Source: Malaya genurostris (lineage: Eukaryota > Arthropoda > Insecta > Diptera > Culicidae). From it: DNA of 64,000 bases. Every line of letters begins with the position of its first letter. Position 1 is the first letter of the stretch. Below, one piece after another: positions 43,549 to 55,410 of the stretch. The notes beneath the pieces are model-generated. The model ran no database searches. It was given only the letters and a program-made list of their open reading frames with translations, and was not told where the DNA came from. A program made the translations under genes and the position numbers. Location: positions 100,543,198 through 100,607,197 of the forward strand of contig NC_080572.1 of the NCBI RefSeq assembly GCF_030247185.1, read 5' to 3'.

Positions 43549-44285
43549 CAGTTCGATAAAACAAAACCGCTTACGTTCGGGACGGAAGAAACCAAGTACA
43601 GTATTGTGTAGTGAACAATAGAACAATAGAGATTCTCTTTATGGATAAAGAAGAGTTTTTTCCCCGGTATTCTAAATGGCGTACGTTTATTACGCATACA
43701 CTTGAAGAGGCCTATGCCTTCTTATGTGATTTTCGGTCAGGATACAAGAATTCCGTGCAAATCACTTGTTACCTATGACAATCAGATGGCCACATGTCAA
43801 TATTGCCAAAAAGCTGTTCACTACGGTAAGCCATGTGATGAACTGGACAAGGAGACAACCACACCAAAGGACAACGGTGCTTCCTTCCAACCCCAAGCAA
43901 CCCCAGTACACCTGTGACTGCCGCCCACAACAATGAAGCATCCCCGTCCAACGAAACCATCAGTATCCTCTATAGAACAAAGTACACCGGCTGCAGTTAA
44001 CAACCAATCAGCAATTGCAACCAATATACAACAAAGTGCATCTACAGCAACTAGCAACGAAAAGAAGACGGAAATCGACAACAATACCATCGATGCGGCA
44101 ATGGATGACGAGACGAAGCACGAACGAAGTGCCCCTCAATCCTCGCAGGAGGGAAATGAAAGCTCCTCTCCCCCTAGAAAAAGGGTGACAACGACATCCA
44201 ACTCAAATTTTTTTTTTAAATCGGCTCAATCGGCCACGTGAAGCTTGTACGCAAATAGGCCTGAATAAAAAATATTTTTTAAATA
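43549..44285 (+). mobile_element. Leader + ORF1-only element, internally deleted
   Basis: The leader (43549-43617) starts CAGTTCGATAAAACAAAACC. It is joined directly to the ORF1 C-terminal half at ~43640 (GATTCTCTTTATGGATAAAG), skipping about 390 bp present at 53044-53433. The ORF1 part has LKRPMPSYVIFGQDTR, YDNQMATCQYCQKAVHYGKP with C-x2-C-x4-H-x4-C, and a Ser/Thr/Asp-rich tail ending SPPRKR. A short 3' UTR ends in A/T-rich GAATAAAAAATATT. No endonuclease or RT follows, so the unit may be a half-LINE mobilised in trans. Confidence 0.6.
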
Positions 44286-44289
44286 AAAA

Positions 44290-45905
44290 ATGTATAAGAC
44301 CTCATCAGTAATGTTCGTCCATTTGGATGTTGTATTGAAATAAAACGAACACGACGGAAGTTAAATAATATCTTTTGTTTTGATTCCCTGATAGTTTGGT
44401 TGAATGGGTGAATTTTACCGAATATTTTATGGTGATGCAATTTGATTCCGCACATCACTTAATAGGACAGTAGTTTAGATAGAGCGATTTTTAATTCGGG
44501 TAAGTTTGTATTGTACATTGTAGAATCGATTAATTGGTTTTCCAGATCGGATCATATTTGCTTATTACTCACACATATTTTTTTATTTTCTGATGGATTT
44601 AAACAAAACAAAAATAATTGTCATATGAATTTGAATTGAAACACAACTCAAATCAAATGAGTCATATATCTATCGATTAAAACAATGCTAACTTGGCCAT
44701 AAATTTGACTGTGCCCAATTATACCCCGGAGAAATTACCATATAAATCAACAGACAAAAAATCCACAGACCAAACTGGCGGAAAGATTCTCGGAGAGGTG
44801 GAATCATTGATTTATGAACCACCAAACAAAGCTTTGTGGACCATCCAACGCGCAAGAGTTGAAACCGGAATGATGGCAATAGTGGCTTATAAATTGCTGT
44901 GATTTTTGCACGTGCCAAAGTTTACGGTGTGAACAGATACGGCTGCAACGGCGGGCGATGTAACGTGCTTGTCCGATACTGACCGGTTGACCACTGCCCT
45001 CCGGCGCAGGAAGGAACAGGAAGGTAGTGTTAGCTCGCCTCACCGTCGCGCCAGGTCAACCGATCCAATCTGAACCTGAGCTGAGGATTTTTGCTAAGTG
45101 CCTATAAATTTCCATTTTTCCACCCCTTTAGTCCAGTATGGTCATTTCACAGGGTATCATCTTTCGTCGCTTTAAGTTCTCTCGAGCTTTTGCTGGCGCG
45201 TTTTGTTTTTTTTTCGTTGCGCTCCGACACTTTGTAGAGCTCTGGAAAATCACAGTGCAACTTTGTAACTACTTTGTATGGTTTTATGGTCGCCCTTAGC
45301 CGCAGCAGTAATTCAGGAAACAAGAAGACAAGCGGTACGATTCTGATTTTAAGCTCTTAACCAATAGCCTCATTTGCCAAATGCCACTTTATTCTGTGGA
45401 TGAGTCGACCGCGCGGCGAGTTTAAGTGAACACATCGACTAGTCCGGGAGGGGGTTTTATGAAACGAATTTGTTGTGCACATTGCGTGCAGATAGCGTAT
45501 AAAAAAGTGTTGCGATTCGATCAATGCACAGACGTGCGACGGTCTTCGACGCCAAGCGCTAGGTTTGCAGATCAAACCCAGTAGTAATTGAGGGGTACAA
45601 TTTATTCTTGGTCATCGTCGATTGGCGATATTACGAAGTGGGCCTGAGTGCGGCATTTGCATTAGTGGCGAAAGTGTGATTGGCGAATGGATTTACGAAA
45701 TAAAAATTAGAATTACGTGCAGATGTTTCTATTTCAATGTGCATGGTTGTATGAGCAAGTACTGCCAGCTATAGTATATCGACTTTAAATAACGGTGCAG
45801 CTCTGAAACTGCATCCGTTTTCATATCATGAAGAGCTTGTATGCTTCTACCTAAAATTGATTGGTAGTGATAACAATTGCGGAACGTACGTAGCAAAACT
45901 CATCC
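44290..45905. other. Intronic DNA of the minus-strand gene, no further gene
   Basis: Falls between the two phase-matched minus exons. The open stretch 44693-44902 (plus) has protein-like composition but no ATG in frame or splice sites. A TATA-like GTATAAAAAAGTG at ~45499 lies upstream of GATCAATG. It could be a promoter, unsupported. Confidence 0.35.
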
Positions 45906-45919
45906 TTATCTGTACTCAC

Positions 45920-46514
45920 CAATACTGTTTCTGCCAATCAGCGGCCCGATTGCGGTTATTTGATTGGATTGCGAGTGCTGCCGTTGAGGATGAAAGCCCG
46001 ATGATGGCTGCTGATGCTGTTGCTGCTGCTGATACTGTCGATGATGCATCTGTTTTAGCTGTCCTGTTGACAACGACGCACCACTTCCGTTTCCTATCGC
46101 GAGACCAGGTCCGTGATGGGGTTGTTTCTCGAACAATAATGTTATATTTTCGGGTTTGTTATAAATTGGCAAAGATTTTCTATTTTGAAGCAGCGCAGCC
46201 GTTGGCTGTGATATTGAATCATTTAAACCAGCATCCCGGAAGAGTGTCCCTGTTAAGGTTTGTGCTGGCGAGCACACCAGCAGTGAACCGTTTTGATTCG
46301 ATTCCAAAGCTAGCGGTGGCCCTGAACTACCACGAGCGCCTGCTCGACCAAAATTTGATGAATCAATGCTTGAATCGCTAATATCATTACGGTTTGATTG
46401 GATCCTCTGTACAGCACCGAGGTCAGCTTCGCTAGATATTGGTTCTGACGGTGCTGATTCTGAGAATGCACTATCTATATTAGAAAGCTTTCTGCCTTTA
46501 AATAAACGCATCAT
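45920..46514 (-). CDS. First coding exon of unrecognised host gene (exon 1)
   Basis: The exon spans 46542-45920. Acceptor TTTTACTTTCCTCTTTCAG ends at 46543; donor ATTG/GTGAGTACAG has GT at 45919-45918. ATG at 46514 is preceded by an in-frame TGA inside the exon, so it is the start. It codes for 198 residues plus one base: MMRLFKGRKLSNIDSAF..., Ser-rich acidic stretches, a central GPPLALESNQNGSLL, then a Gln/His-rich segment (HHRQYQQQQQHQQPSS). Low complexity suggests a disordered N-terminus. Phase 1 matches exon 36300-36410 across a ~9.5-kb intron. An upstream non-coding exon is implied. Product not recognised. Confidence 0.68.
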
Positions 46515-46545
46515 GTGCGTTCGAGTCCAGTTATTAGATCATCTG

Positions 46546-47275
46546 AAAGAGGAAAGTAAAAGAAACTGAGTTATAAGAAAAGTAAAAATTATTGGCTTCG
46601 TGTTGTAATTGGATAAAGTAGTGTATTTGCTTTGTTTTACTAATCAGTTTGTTTTCGGGATTCACTATTTTAACCAGGAAGCATTAAAAGTTATACAGTA
46701 GGGACAAACATTTTCAGCCACTTGAATTTGAAACAATCAAAATTTTGCATGAGAGCTAGTTTGTTAGACCCTAACACACTTGAAAAATCGAAATATGGTC
46801 CCCCATTTTGTTATGATTATAAACTGTTTAAATCTTACATAAACTAATTATTGTTAGCGAATTCCTCGAAGCTGGCCAGTAAATTCCTTTAGTTTGCAGA
46901 TCCTGTTAGTTGCAAGAATGGCTTTTATCGTATCAATGAACGCTTTCTGGCAACTCTTCACACGATTCAATCGGTGTCATCGAAGAGAGACGGATTTCAT
47001 CTCAGCAACGAAAAACATGCATTGTTCGCTCGATTTCGACGATAGCCAGACAGCGACTGGCACAGTTGCGAAAACAACAAGTGATTATGAATATACTCTC
47101 CTATCCAGTGCTTGAGCAGAAGAATAGGTATAGAGCGAGAAGACTAGTGTTTGTTGTCTGACGAACAAAGAAGATGTTTGGATATAAGATACCGGTCTTA
47201 AGGCGGTTAGGATTTAGACCATGTTCGATGTACGCTTACCAAACCCAGTCTTGTGGTAAAGCCGTATCTACCACA
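46546..47275. other. No gene; contains dispersed repeat copy 2
   Basis: 46912-47035 matches the repeat at 34626-34745 (ATGGCTTTTATCGTATCAA, CTGGCAACTCTTCA). The remainder is AT-rich without features. It should contain upstream intron of the minus-strand gene. Confidence 0.45.
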
Positions 47276-47279
47276 GCTC

Positions 47280-47345
47280 AGGGTGGCGGAAATGGTAACG
47301 CGTACGCACGGATTGCATAAGAACGCAGGTTCGAGTCCTATCTCT
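47280..47345 (+). mobile_element. tRNA-like sequence (SINE head)
   Basis: TGGCGGAAATGGTAACGC (A-box-like) and GGTTCGAGTCC (B box) with near-normal spacing. Acceptor pairing CAGGGT/TCTCTG is partial. Located just before a CCACCTAG repeat end. Not called as a functional tRNA. Confidence 0.45.
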
Positions 47346-47369
47346 GAACGTATCTTCTGACAAAAAACG

Positions 47370-48140
47370 TGCTTAATCCACCTAGCAGTGAGATGATACC
47401 TTTTTTTATCAATCCGCATCTGTTTTTTTGCATGAATATTCTTCGGTGTTTCAGTTCTCATGACAATATTGAAATGACCGTCGAAAGTTAGAATTCGATA
47501 ATATTAATTAATTTTGTCTTTATAGAGCTTTTTTTTAGAAAACGATTCAGCTTTGAGAAACGATTCGATACTGGAACCGGAATTCGAAAATCGGTGTAGC
47601 CGAAGTCAAATAAATTCACCTGAGTAGCTGTTTAGTTTACATTTGTTTCAAAATGTTTGAAAATCATTTGAAAACCGAATCGAAAACTGAATACCAATAA
47701 AACTGAAATAAATTTATTTGGTTATCGACTATCCATATCTGCAAACCCGATAAACCTGATTAATTCATGTGAAATGGACATTTTTATACTAATCATCCTG
47801 TATCCCCTAAACCGGAAGTTGGATCTGACTGAAAAGCAAGATGTTTTACAGGATCTTAAAACTTTTCATTTGAATTTTAGATCGGTTCAGCCATCTACGA
47901 GAAAAATGGGTCTACAATTTTAATTTCGTTTCACATATCATCCTGTAGTTCCGGAACCAAAAATCGCATCCAAACATAATTCAGGAACATTGTTTAGGAG
48001 CATACGACTTTTCATATGAATCTGAGTTTGTAGAAAACGGTTGAGTCATCTCCGAAAAAAATTGAGTGGAATTATTTGTCACACACGCATTTGTCGATCT
48101 CGACGAACTGATTCGAATGGTGTATGGTTGTTGTGTTCCT
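47370..48140 (+). repeat. CCACCTAGTGG family copy, diverged
   Basis: Left end TTAATCCACCTAGCAGTG, units with CCTAAACCGGAAGTTGGATC and GGTTCAGCCATCTACGAG, and a degraded right block (CGACGAACTGATTCGAATGG). Confidence 0.6.
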
Positions 48141-48664
48141 CCAGCGTTTATTGCTGTAAGTAGTTTAAATCAATATATTAATTGCTTTCAACTGGAAAAT
48201 GCTGCCATCATCTAGTTTACATGGGTCATATTATAACAACTATGTTGCCAAAAACGAACCGTGCTAAAATCGGTCCGAGGCAAAATGTCATGAAAAAGGA
48301 TACTGTACACAGTCTTTTTGGTACTTAGAAACAATTGTATGTAACAGTATTAAAAAATTGTGTTTTACGTTGCTCCCAAGCATTGCTTTGTCATACAGCG
48401 CTCAAAACTTCTACTGCTGGAATAGTGCGAAAAGTCGCTTACACAAAACTATCGATATCTCCGTTAAAAATGAACGGATTTTACCAATATATGGCTTGTT
48501 GGATAGCTATAATCTTGCGGAATCTAAGTCTGGAAACATATTCTGTTTTAAAGTTCAAATGTGACAGATACTGTCAAAAAACTAAAAATTTTGACATAAA
48601 ACTTCGTATAACTCAAAAAGTAAACATCCGATCTCAAAACCATTCAATAGCGTTCTGGGTGATA

Positions 48665-48752
48665 GTGAGACCTTTCATTTGCGATTAGTTTGATCAAAAT
48701 CGGTCCAGCCATCTCTGAGATCTCGACCTCTTATTTGACAACACACATACAG

Positions 48753-48784
<32 letters not shown>

Positions 48785-48870
48785 ATTTGCTCAGTTCGTC
48801 GAGCTGAATCGATTGGTATATGACACTCGGCCTCGGAAAAATTTTCTAAAGTTTGAGCGAATTCTATACC
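48665..48870 (+). repeat. CCACCTAGTGG family, right-end fragment
   Basis: One unit (AAATCGGTCCAGCCATCTC), a CA microsatellite (48750-48780) and TCAGTTCGTCGAGCTGAATCG with GGTATATGACACTCGGCCTC. Confidence 0.6.
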
Positions 48871-49425
48871 TATTTTTTATATATATAAAAAAGGTAAAAA
48901 CATATTTTCTGTGAGTTTCTTATTAATTTGGCTTCTCCAATATATGTTTCCACTCAGTCATTGCAAAAACTGAATTTAGAATCGATTTACAATAAAAATG
49001 TGTTATTGTGATAAAAATTGTTCCCAATATAGTTGAATATGTTCCCTATCATCCGTTCATACATCGAAAGATAGGCACTTTCAAGGAAAAACAATTTTTC
49101 TAACGAAAACTTCTTCTTATCCAAACTAAATTTATCAAAGTATCTTTTAATCGAAAACTAATCTAAACTGATAGTCATTGTCATCTAAGAATTTAATGAA
49201 ACTCAAGGAGATTTCAAACAATACTCTATCGCTAGTTTTCCGATATTTTCAAAAAGTGTCAGTACGTTTTTTCTTGAAAATGCCCGTCTTTCAATACATG
49301 AACGGTTGGAAGGGAACATAATAACCTACTTTTGGACAATATTTCATTGTACTCGAATATGTTTTTTTGCCTTGCTTTATAGGAAGGTAATAGAATTGTT
49401 GAAAAAACCGACTTTAGAACGTAAC
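48871..49425. other. No recognisable gene
   Basis: AT-rich spacer. Nothing beyond short chance ORFs. Confidence 0.45.
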
Positions 49426-49429
49426 CTCT

Positions 49430-51195
49430 GAGATCCATTTTAAAAAAATTTTTGCTACGCACAATTTTCTAGGACATGGCTCAACCGATTATAATAAGCT
49501 TAGACTCGTACGAAAGCTACACGGAACGACCGAAATCAGCATTTTCGCGAAAAATTTAGTTGATTTGCTGATTTTAGTTAGTTATTTTTTGAGACAACTA
49601 AAAAAATCTTACTTTTGCTGATTTAGATTTTTTATTCTCATTCCCTTAATAATAATAAAATATTTGTTGAAATGACTATTTTTTTTAGTTGAATTCACAA
49701 ATTAAACGTGCTGTCATTTCTTAGCTAAGGCACATTTCATTTCCATTCAACTAATTTTTTAGTTGAATTAAAGAAATATAATGTTGTTTTCAACCAATAT
49801 GTATGGTTGAATTGGCTTCTGCAATCTGTAGCTATATGGCGCCCTGTCACCGAAACGGTAACACCGTAATGACTACTAGCCACTAGATGGCACACTACTG
49901 CCGAAAAAATTTCAGACGCGGTTGTCTTTTCTATATTGGCAGGTATAAATACGATGTTGTATTGGAGAAAAAGACATAAACGAAACATAAACATCGTTTT
50001 GAATTTTTTTCTTCTTAATCACTGTTTTCTTCATTCTCACTGAAAACTTTGAGCACTCGGAAAACAAAAACCGAATACAAATAGTACACCGGACGGCGCA
50101 GCTCGGAAGGTTTGAAGATACAAAAAAACTTCATCACAATTAGAGTGAAACATTCGAAATTCACTTCACTGTTCCGCGTAAAAACATTATTACGCACAAA
50201 CGCTTCAAGTGCGCACAAATTCTGAATAAATACGATTTCCACTAACAGTTTACGACATTTTTACATATCGGTTTAGAAATTTAAATAAAGATATATCGAA
50301 CACATGCGAAAAACATCAAAACAATTTTCAAGCAGTTTCAATAAGACTGTCCTTTTTAGCTTTTTAATGGATTGTTTTGCTTTGACACTTCTCATGAGTT
50401 TTTGGCTAATAAACTTGTTAATAATACCCATTTCAGTTTTGGTTTCTTTGTGCTGTCCTTCAGTAATGATGGTGATAGATAAATAGAAACAAATTTTCTG
50501 ATTTTAATAACAAAATTAGTTTTCAATGAGAATTTCGTGTTGGATTGAAATATTGCTGGTTTGTGTCCAGGATATTCACCAACTAAACACATTCTCTAAA
50601 AATAAGAGTTTTTTCAGCAAAGTAAATTCTCAATTTTAACTAATTTTATAGTTATTTTGGAAATTTTGTTGTTAAAATCAACTAATTCGAAAACAGTAAT
50701 ACGAATTAGGCGCAGAGCTAATTTCGGTCGTTCCGTGTACTATTGAATTTTGGATTAAGTTCGAAGATAAAATAACTGGTACTTCTGGTTCCGGAGATGT
50801 AAGTGTATAAGTGACGTAAGGGATAAAACTCGAAGTGGTCTAAAAGTAGCTTTCAAACGAGCCTAAATTTGTTGTAATCGGTTCAACCATCTTCGAGAAA
50901 ATTGAACGGTAACAATTTTCTCGAAGATAGCAGAATCGATTACAACAAACGTCTTTTTCAACTGACTTCGCAGCCGATTCATATGTGACGTTACCGACAA
51001 TATCCAGTGTTTTTCAATGCATCAAAATTTCTCGGAGTTGAAAGAATCGATTTCAAAGGACTTGGCTACTATTAGGTTATTCGATAAACTCACAATGCTA
51101 ATGACCGATAATAGAATCTTACAAATGTTATAATGATATTGTTTAAATGGTAAGAGAATGGCATTAGCACATCACTAGGTGGATTATGAGGGTTT
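49430..51195 (-). repeat. CCACCTAGTGG family copy, reverse, interrupted
   Basis: Units such as GACATGGCTCAACCGATTAT (49480) are cut at 49519 by the TA-flanked MITE and resume at 50738. The end block TCACTAGGTGGATTATGAG lies at ~51172. A short SINE-body fragment (ACTTCGCAGCCGATTC, ~50962) is embedded. Confidence 0.5.
49520..50737. mobile_element. TA-flanked TIR element, 1.2 kb
   Basis: Ends CACGGAACGACCGAAATCAGC and GCTAATTTCGGTCGTTCCGTG, complementary at 20 of 21. Flanked by TA at 49518-49519 and 50738-50739. Subterminal GTTGATTTTAACT/AGTTGATTT-type words repeat on both sides. No transposase ORF. A non-autonomous TA-inserting element (Tc1/mariner-like or other mTA). Confidence 0.8.
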
Positions 51196-51960
51196 TCGTT
51201 TTTCTCATATAGAGAGGCACCACAATCACTGTGAAAACCGACTTTTGAACCGAGGCCCGGAGAGCCAAATGTCATATACCACTCGACTCAGCTCGACAAA
51301 CTGAGCAAATGTCTGTGTGTGTATGTGTTTGTGACAATGCCACTCGATTTTCTCAGAGATGGCTGAACCGATTTTCACAAACTCAAACTCAAATGAAAGG
51401 TCTTATGGTCCCATAGATTGCCATTGTATTTTATCCCGATCCGAATTCCGGTTCCGGAATTACAAGGCAATATGTGCAAATCTATGAAAAAATGCGCAGT
51501 CAATTTTCTCGGAAATGTCTTAACCGTTTTTTAAAAACTAAGATGCAAATGAACGGTCTTGAAATTATTTAAAAAGTCCTTTAAAAGTTGATCCAGATCC
51601 GACTTTTGGTTCCAGCGCAATAAGTGAAAAAATTTAATTTCATGAGGATTTTTTCAAAAGTGATGGTGAAACGAGGTGCAATTTTTTATAATATTTACTG
51701 GTAAATTCATCTAGTAGGCAGACCTTGTTAGTTAGTGGATATAAAAATCTACTTTGGGTCAATTAGTTTCCGCTTTCGTACGCACCGGTAATAGTGAAGA
51801 AAAGCTACAAAAACGGAACTCACTTCGATTTCTCAGCATCGATTGAACCGATTTTCACAAATCATGATTCAAATTGAAGCTCTCAGTGTTTTAGAAAATA
51901 CTGCGTAATTTCATTCAGATCCAGTTTCCGGTTCCGAAATTATAGGGCAATGAGTTTTAA
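51196..51960 (-). repeat. CCACCTAGTGG family copy, reverse, truncated
   Basis: Starts TTTTTCTCATATAGAGAGGC at 51199, GC block GAACCGAGGCCCGGAGAGCC, units to ~51640, then a shifted fragment 51830-51960. No CCACCTAGTGG end. Confidence 0.6.
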
Positions 51961-52971
51961 AACTTTCAAATTGTTATATGTACCAAATTAGGCAAAACCG
52001 GTACGCATCGGTACGTGCTGGTACGGAAGAAGAAAACGCCACCGCCTAACACACAGCGTGCTTTGTTCAATTTTGTATAGCGTGCCTCATTTAAATGTAT
52101 ATTAACTTGACATAACTGTTTACAAAATGAAAAGGTGATGGTAGTTTATACCAAAGAAAACTTTTGATTTCAGGCAAGCTTGAAGAAAAATCTTGACAGA
52201 ATCTTCGATTCTCGATTTTCTCGGTGTAGGTTCGAATAAACGAATTTTGTACCAAATCGCGCTGGGAGCTGGTAGCATATAGACTTTATAACAAAAAGCC
52301 ACTTTGTTAACTTTGTTTTTCCGCAAAATTATTCTACTGTTATTTGAAAAGAATTACCCTTTCCTACCATATTTTTTTGGAAATAATTATTGCAAAAAAT
52401 GACGAATCCTAAAAATAATGTTGTGTTTGTGATGTTCACAAAATTAGTTCAATTTTTCGCATTAAAATATTGAAAAAAAATCACTAATCGAATTCTACTT
52501 TAAAAAAATCGATCCTCAAAATTTGAAATCAAATTACAAAAGAACACCATTCTTTATTTGAATAAAATTTTGTCCCAACATAAATAATTATGTTCGCTGC
52601 CTTCAAAATGCCCGTTGCCAGATGAATGCAAAGTGACTTTTTGGGATATAGTGCACATGTCCAGAAAGTTTCATTTAAATCTGAGATGTTGCTGCTAACA
52701 TTTTTTTTTTGAGTTGGCGCGAAATTAGTGAAAAGTCAATTGAATGAATTGGAATATAGGGGTGATTGTCACGAATTCTCAATGAAAGAAACCATTCCAA
52801 CAGCCTTATTTTCAATATTTTACTGTCTCATTCGTAAATGACCGACACCAGAACAAACGAAGAGAGACGAAGCATTTGCGTTTCTCATAGAAAAAATGAG
52901 AGAGCATAATTGCCAACGTCACTCTTTCGTCTATGACAAAACGAAACCAAACTAACGTCTTCAGGGAGCAT
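51961..52971. other. No recognisable gene
   Basis: AT-rich DNA with no ORF above 73 codons and no clear repeat. Confidence 0.45.
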
Positions 52972-53610
52972 CAGTAGTCGATAAAACAAAACCGTTTACG
53001 TTCGGGACAGAAGAAACCAAATACAGTATTGTGTAGTGAACAATGGAACGACCTCGAAATGAGTAAAACAAACGAAAAAAAGCTACCGCCGACACGAAAG
53101 AATACAATTGTTGTTGACTTCAGGCAGTGCAAAATTCGACCTTCGATACGAGAACTTGAAGGTTTGCTTAAGGAGCAAATGCATCTTGACATTAAACGTG
53201 TGCATTTACTTCAATGCAATAAAACAAATAATGTTGTTTACATCCAGTTTTATAAAGAGTTGGATGAAATTCAATTCGCAAAAGACAATAATAATGTGCA
53301 CTATGTGGAGCATGAGAACATTAAGTATAACATTCCAGTATATATGGATGATAGTGCTATAGAAGTGCGTGTGCATGATCTTCCCTCAAGCGTCACCGAT
53401 TCATATATTTGCAAAACTATGTCCCAATACGAAGAGATTTTCTCTATGGATAAAGAAAAGTGGAAGAATTTTTCTTCGGTATTCTAAATGGCGTACGTTT
53501 ATTACGCATACACTTGAAGAAGCCTATACCTTCTTATGTGAATTTCGGTCAGGATACAAGATTTCCGTGCAAATCACTTGTTACCTATGACAATCATTCC
53601 CACAGTTTGC
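52972..53610 (+). mobile_element. Leader + ORF1 element, 3' truncated
   Basis: The leader (52972-53040: CAGTAGTCGATAAAACAAAACC, CGTTTACGTTCGGGACAG) is followed by the best N-terminal half of the gag-like ORF1. The ORF1 sequence runs on after a frameshift to LVTYDNH (~53596). It then stops and a different repeat (53607-53720) follows. Carries the segment missing from 43549-44285. Confidence 0.65.
53059..53487 (+). pseudogene. Gag-like ORF1, N-terminal half
   Basis: From ATG 53059: MSKTNEKKLPPTRKNTIVVD, FRQCKIRPSIRELEGLLKEQ, MHLDIKRVHLLQCNK, YIPVYMDDSAIEVRVHDLPS-like segment (~53330-53390), YICKTMSQYEEIFSMDKEKW. A frameshift near 53480 moves it to LLRIHLKKPIPSYVNFGQDT and RFPCKSLVTYDN. Two RRM-like halves ahead of a zinc knuckle are the usual plan of such ORF1 proteins; the knuckle itself is lost here. 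A short upstream ORF (ATG 53043) overlaps the start. RNA-binding role is by family analogy. Confidence 0.6.
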
Positions 53611-53720
53611 AAGCTTACTGGGTTTCCCTTACGAAGACGATGGTTTTGAAGGAGTTAGCGATTTATCAGCTGGGAAGCATCGCTCTGATTGGTCAATTGA
53701 TGCAAAAGCAAAGGTTTTTA
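53607..53720 (+). repeat. Copy of the upstream promoter-like module
   Basis: TGGTTTTGAAGGAGTTAGCG, ATCGCTCTGATTGGTCAATT and GATGCAAAAGCAAAGG match 29635-29715. The TATAAATA part is degenerate here. Confidence 0.6.
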
Positions 53721-53760
53721 ATACACTAAACACAAACATAGGCTAACCCTTATATAACAT

Positions 53761-55228
53761 GAGTAATACTTTTCTTAGTAAAGAATAAAATTATTCAGAT
53801 ATTATTTGCTCACCAATTTATTTTTTATTAGATGTAATTTCGGAAATTATGATGTATTATCATGCAAGTAAAAATGAATTAAAATTTGTAAGCGAAATCG
53901 GTTCCTACACATGAAGCAATTCATTCACTTATCGTTTATTTTCTGATTTTACGGCTTTTTTCTTTGTTCATAAACAAGGCACCCGATTGTGCATTCCAAG
54001 AACTTTATTTATGAAACATTGTTTGGAACATTCGAATTGTAATAAAATCCATAAAGTCATATTTTCTGAAAGCCAGTTACATGAATTTCAGCAAAAAAAA
54101 AATTTACATTCTAATTGAAATTTGGATGCAGGTCACAGAAATTATTAACTTTAGTTACAGTAAAAAATTCAAATAAATTCCTTTTCGTTAGAACACAAGT
54201 GGCCATACGGATATACGCCGGCTCAAGGTTGCCGACTCTCCTCTACTGACTGTGAAAAGGAAGAGATATCATTTTCATAAAATTTACACTCAACAATGAA
54301 TTTTTACCGCACTGATTGTGACAATTCGTAGTTTATGCTAGATTCAATGAAAAGTTTTTTTTATGAAAATGACAGTAATATTTATTAAAATATGGATATA
54401 ATGAGAAATGAATCATCTAACCACAAGGAGGATTAAAACAGGATTGTCCACTGCAATAAATAGTCAATATATTTCTTTGTTAGTTACAGTTCCAAAGTTC
54501 AGTGCCTGAGTCGATGAAACAGAGAAAAAAATATTTGCGAGATTATTTTGATTTCTCTTCTAAAATTATTTGTGTGTAATTTAGGACAATATTTTTCCAG
54601 GGTTTTTGGGTAACGAGGTTCTTCAAACTCATCTCAGAACCTTTAATTATGCAATATCGCTAGTGAAAAAAAAAATAAATTTGATAAAATAAACCAATTA
54701 AATGTTAAAGTGATTCCGAATAACCCTTCCGCGTTCAGTTCCTGGCTCGTACATTGCTAAGCATGGCGTCTTTGTTAAATAGATTGTGAGGCTTCAAACT
54801 GATCGAATACCATTCCACCAGCGGCAAGTATAACATCCGCAATGAATGTCTCAATATTTCAAAGAAGTGAATATTCATGACCATCACGCAGGATGACATT
54901 TACAGTTGTTTGCTTCATAGTGTAGAAGCTCTATGCATTAAATTACGCTTTTCAGCGATGAACTGACGATTGCTAAGCTGACAGGTTGAATACGCACCAA
55001 CCCGTAACATTTCTGGTGGTGCCTAAAAATATAAATGAAAAAAAAATGAGCTATCAAACGATGTACGAGCTATGTGTGCATTTCAAATAGAATAGTTATG
55101 ATTTTTTTCAAACTTTCAAATTCGAACGTTATGATTATGATTATCATTTTGTTATGATTATTACTTTAGCTTTGAGTTGTTCAGTATACTATGTTTTAAA
55201 TTAGTAACTGCTACGGAACTGACAAAGT
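53761..55228. other. No recognisable gene
   Basis: AT-rich spacer. A solo right end of the CCACCTAGTGG family is visible near 54405-54440 (AACCACAAGGAGGATTAAAAC). Nothing else. Confidence 0.45.
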
Positions 55229-55239
55229 CATTTAAATCT

Positions 55240-55399
55240 TTTTTTTTTTTTTTGTTTCAATTATAGAGGCTTTAACATTAATGTCATTCACCTCTTCGGG
55301 CCAGAAAAACTTTCTGACCCTATGTGCGGGGTTGGGAATCGAACCCAGGCGGGCTGCGTGAAAGGCATCGACTTACCCATCACGCTATACCCGTCCCCA
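55240..55399 (-). mobile_element. Full-length tRNA-headed SINE, 160 bp
   Basis: Minus strand: GGGGACGGGTATAGCGTGAT (A-box region), GGGTTCGATTCCC (B box), body CTGGCCCGAAGAGGTGAATG, A-rich tail (T's at 55240-55253). Flanked by an exact 11-bp TSD CATTTAAATCT at 55229-55239 and 55400-55410. Same family as 15595-15731 and 12853-12943. Transcribed by RNA polymerase III in this class, moved by a LINE in trans. Confidence 0.92.
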
Positions 55400-55410
55400 C
55401 ATTTAAATCT

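Noticed and set aside
45857..46381. 174-codon plus-strand ORF
   Set aside because: Shadow of the minus-strand exon, which has splice sites, a start context and matching phase.
55310..55400. tRNA gene suggested by A and B boxes
   Set aside because: Acceptor and T arms do not pair; A tail and 11-bp TSD show it is a SINE.
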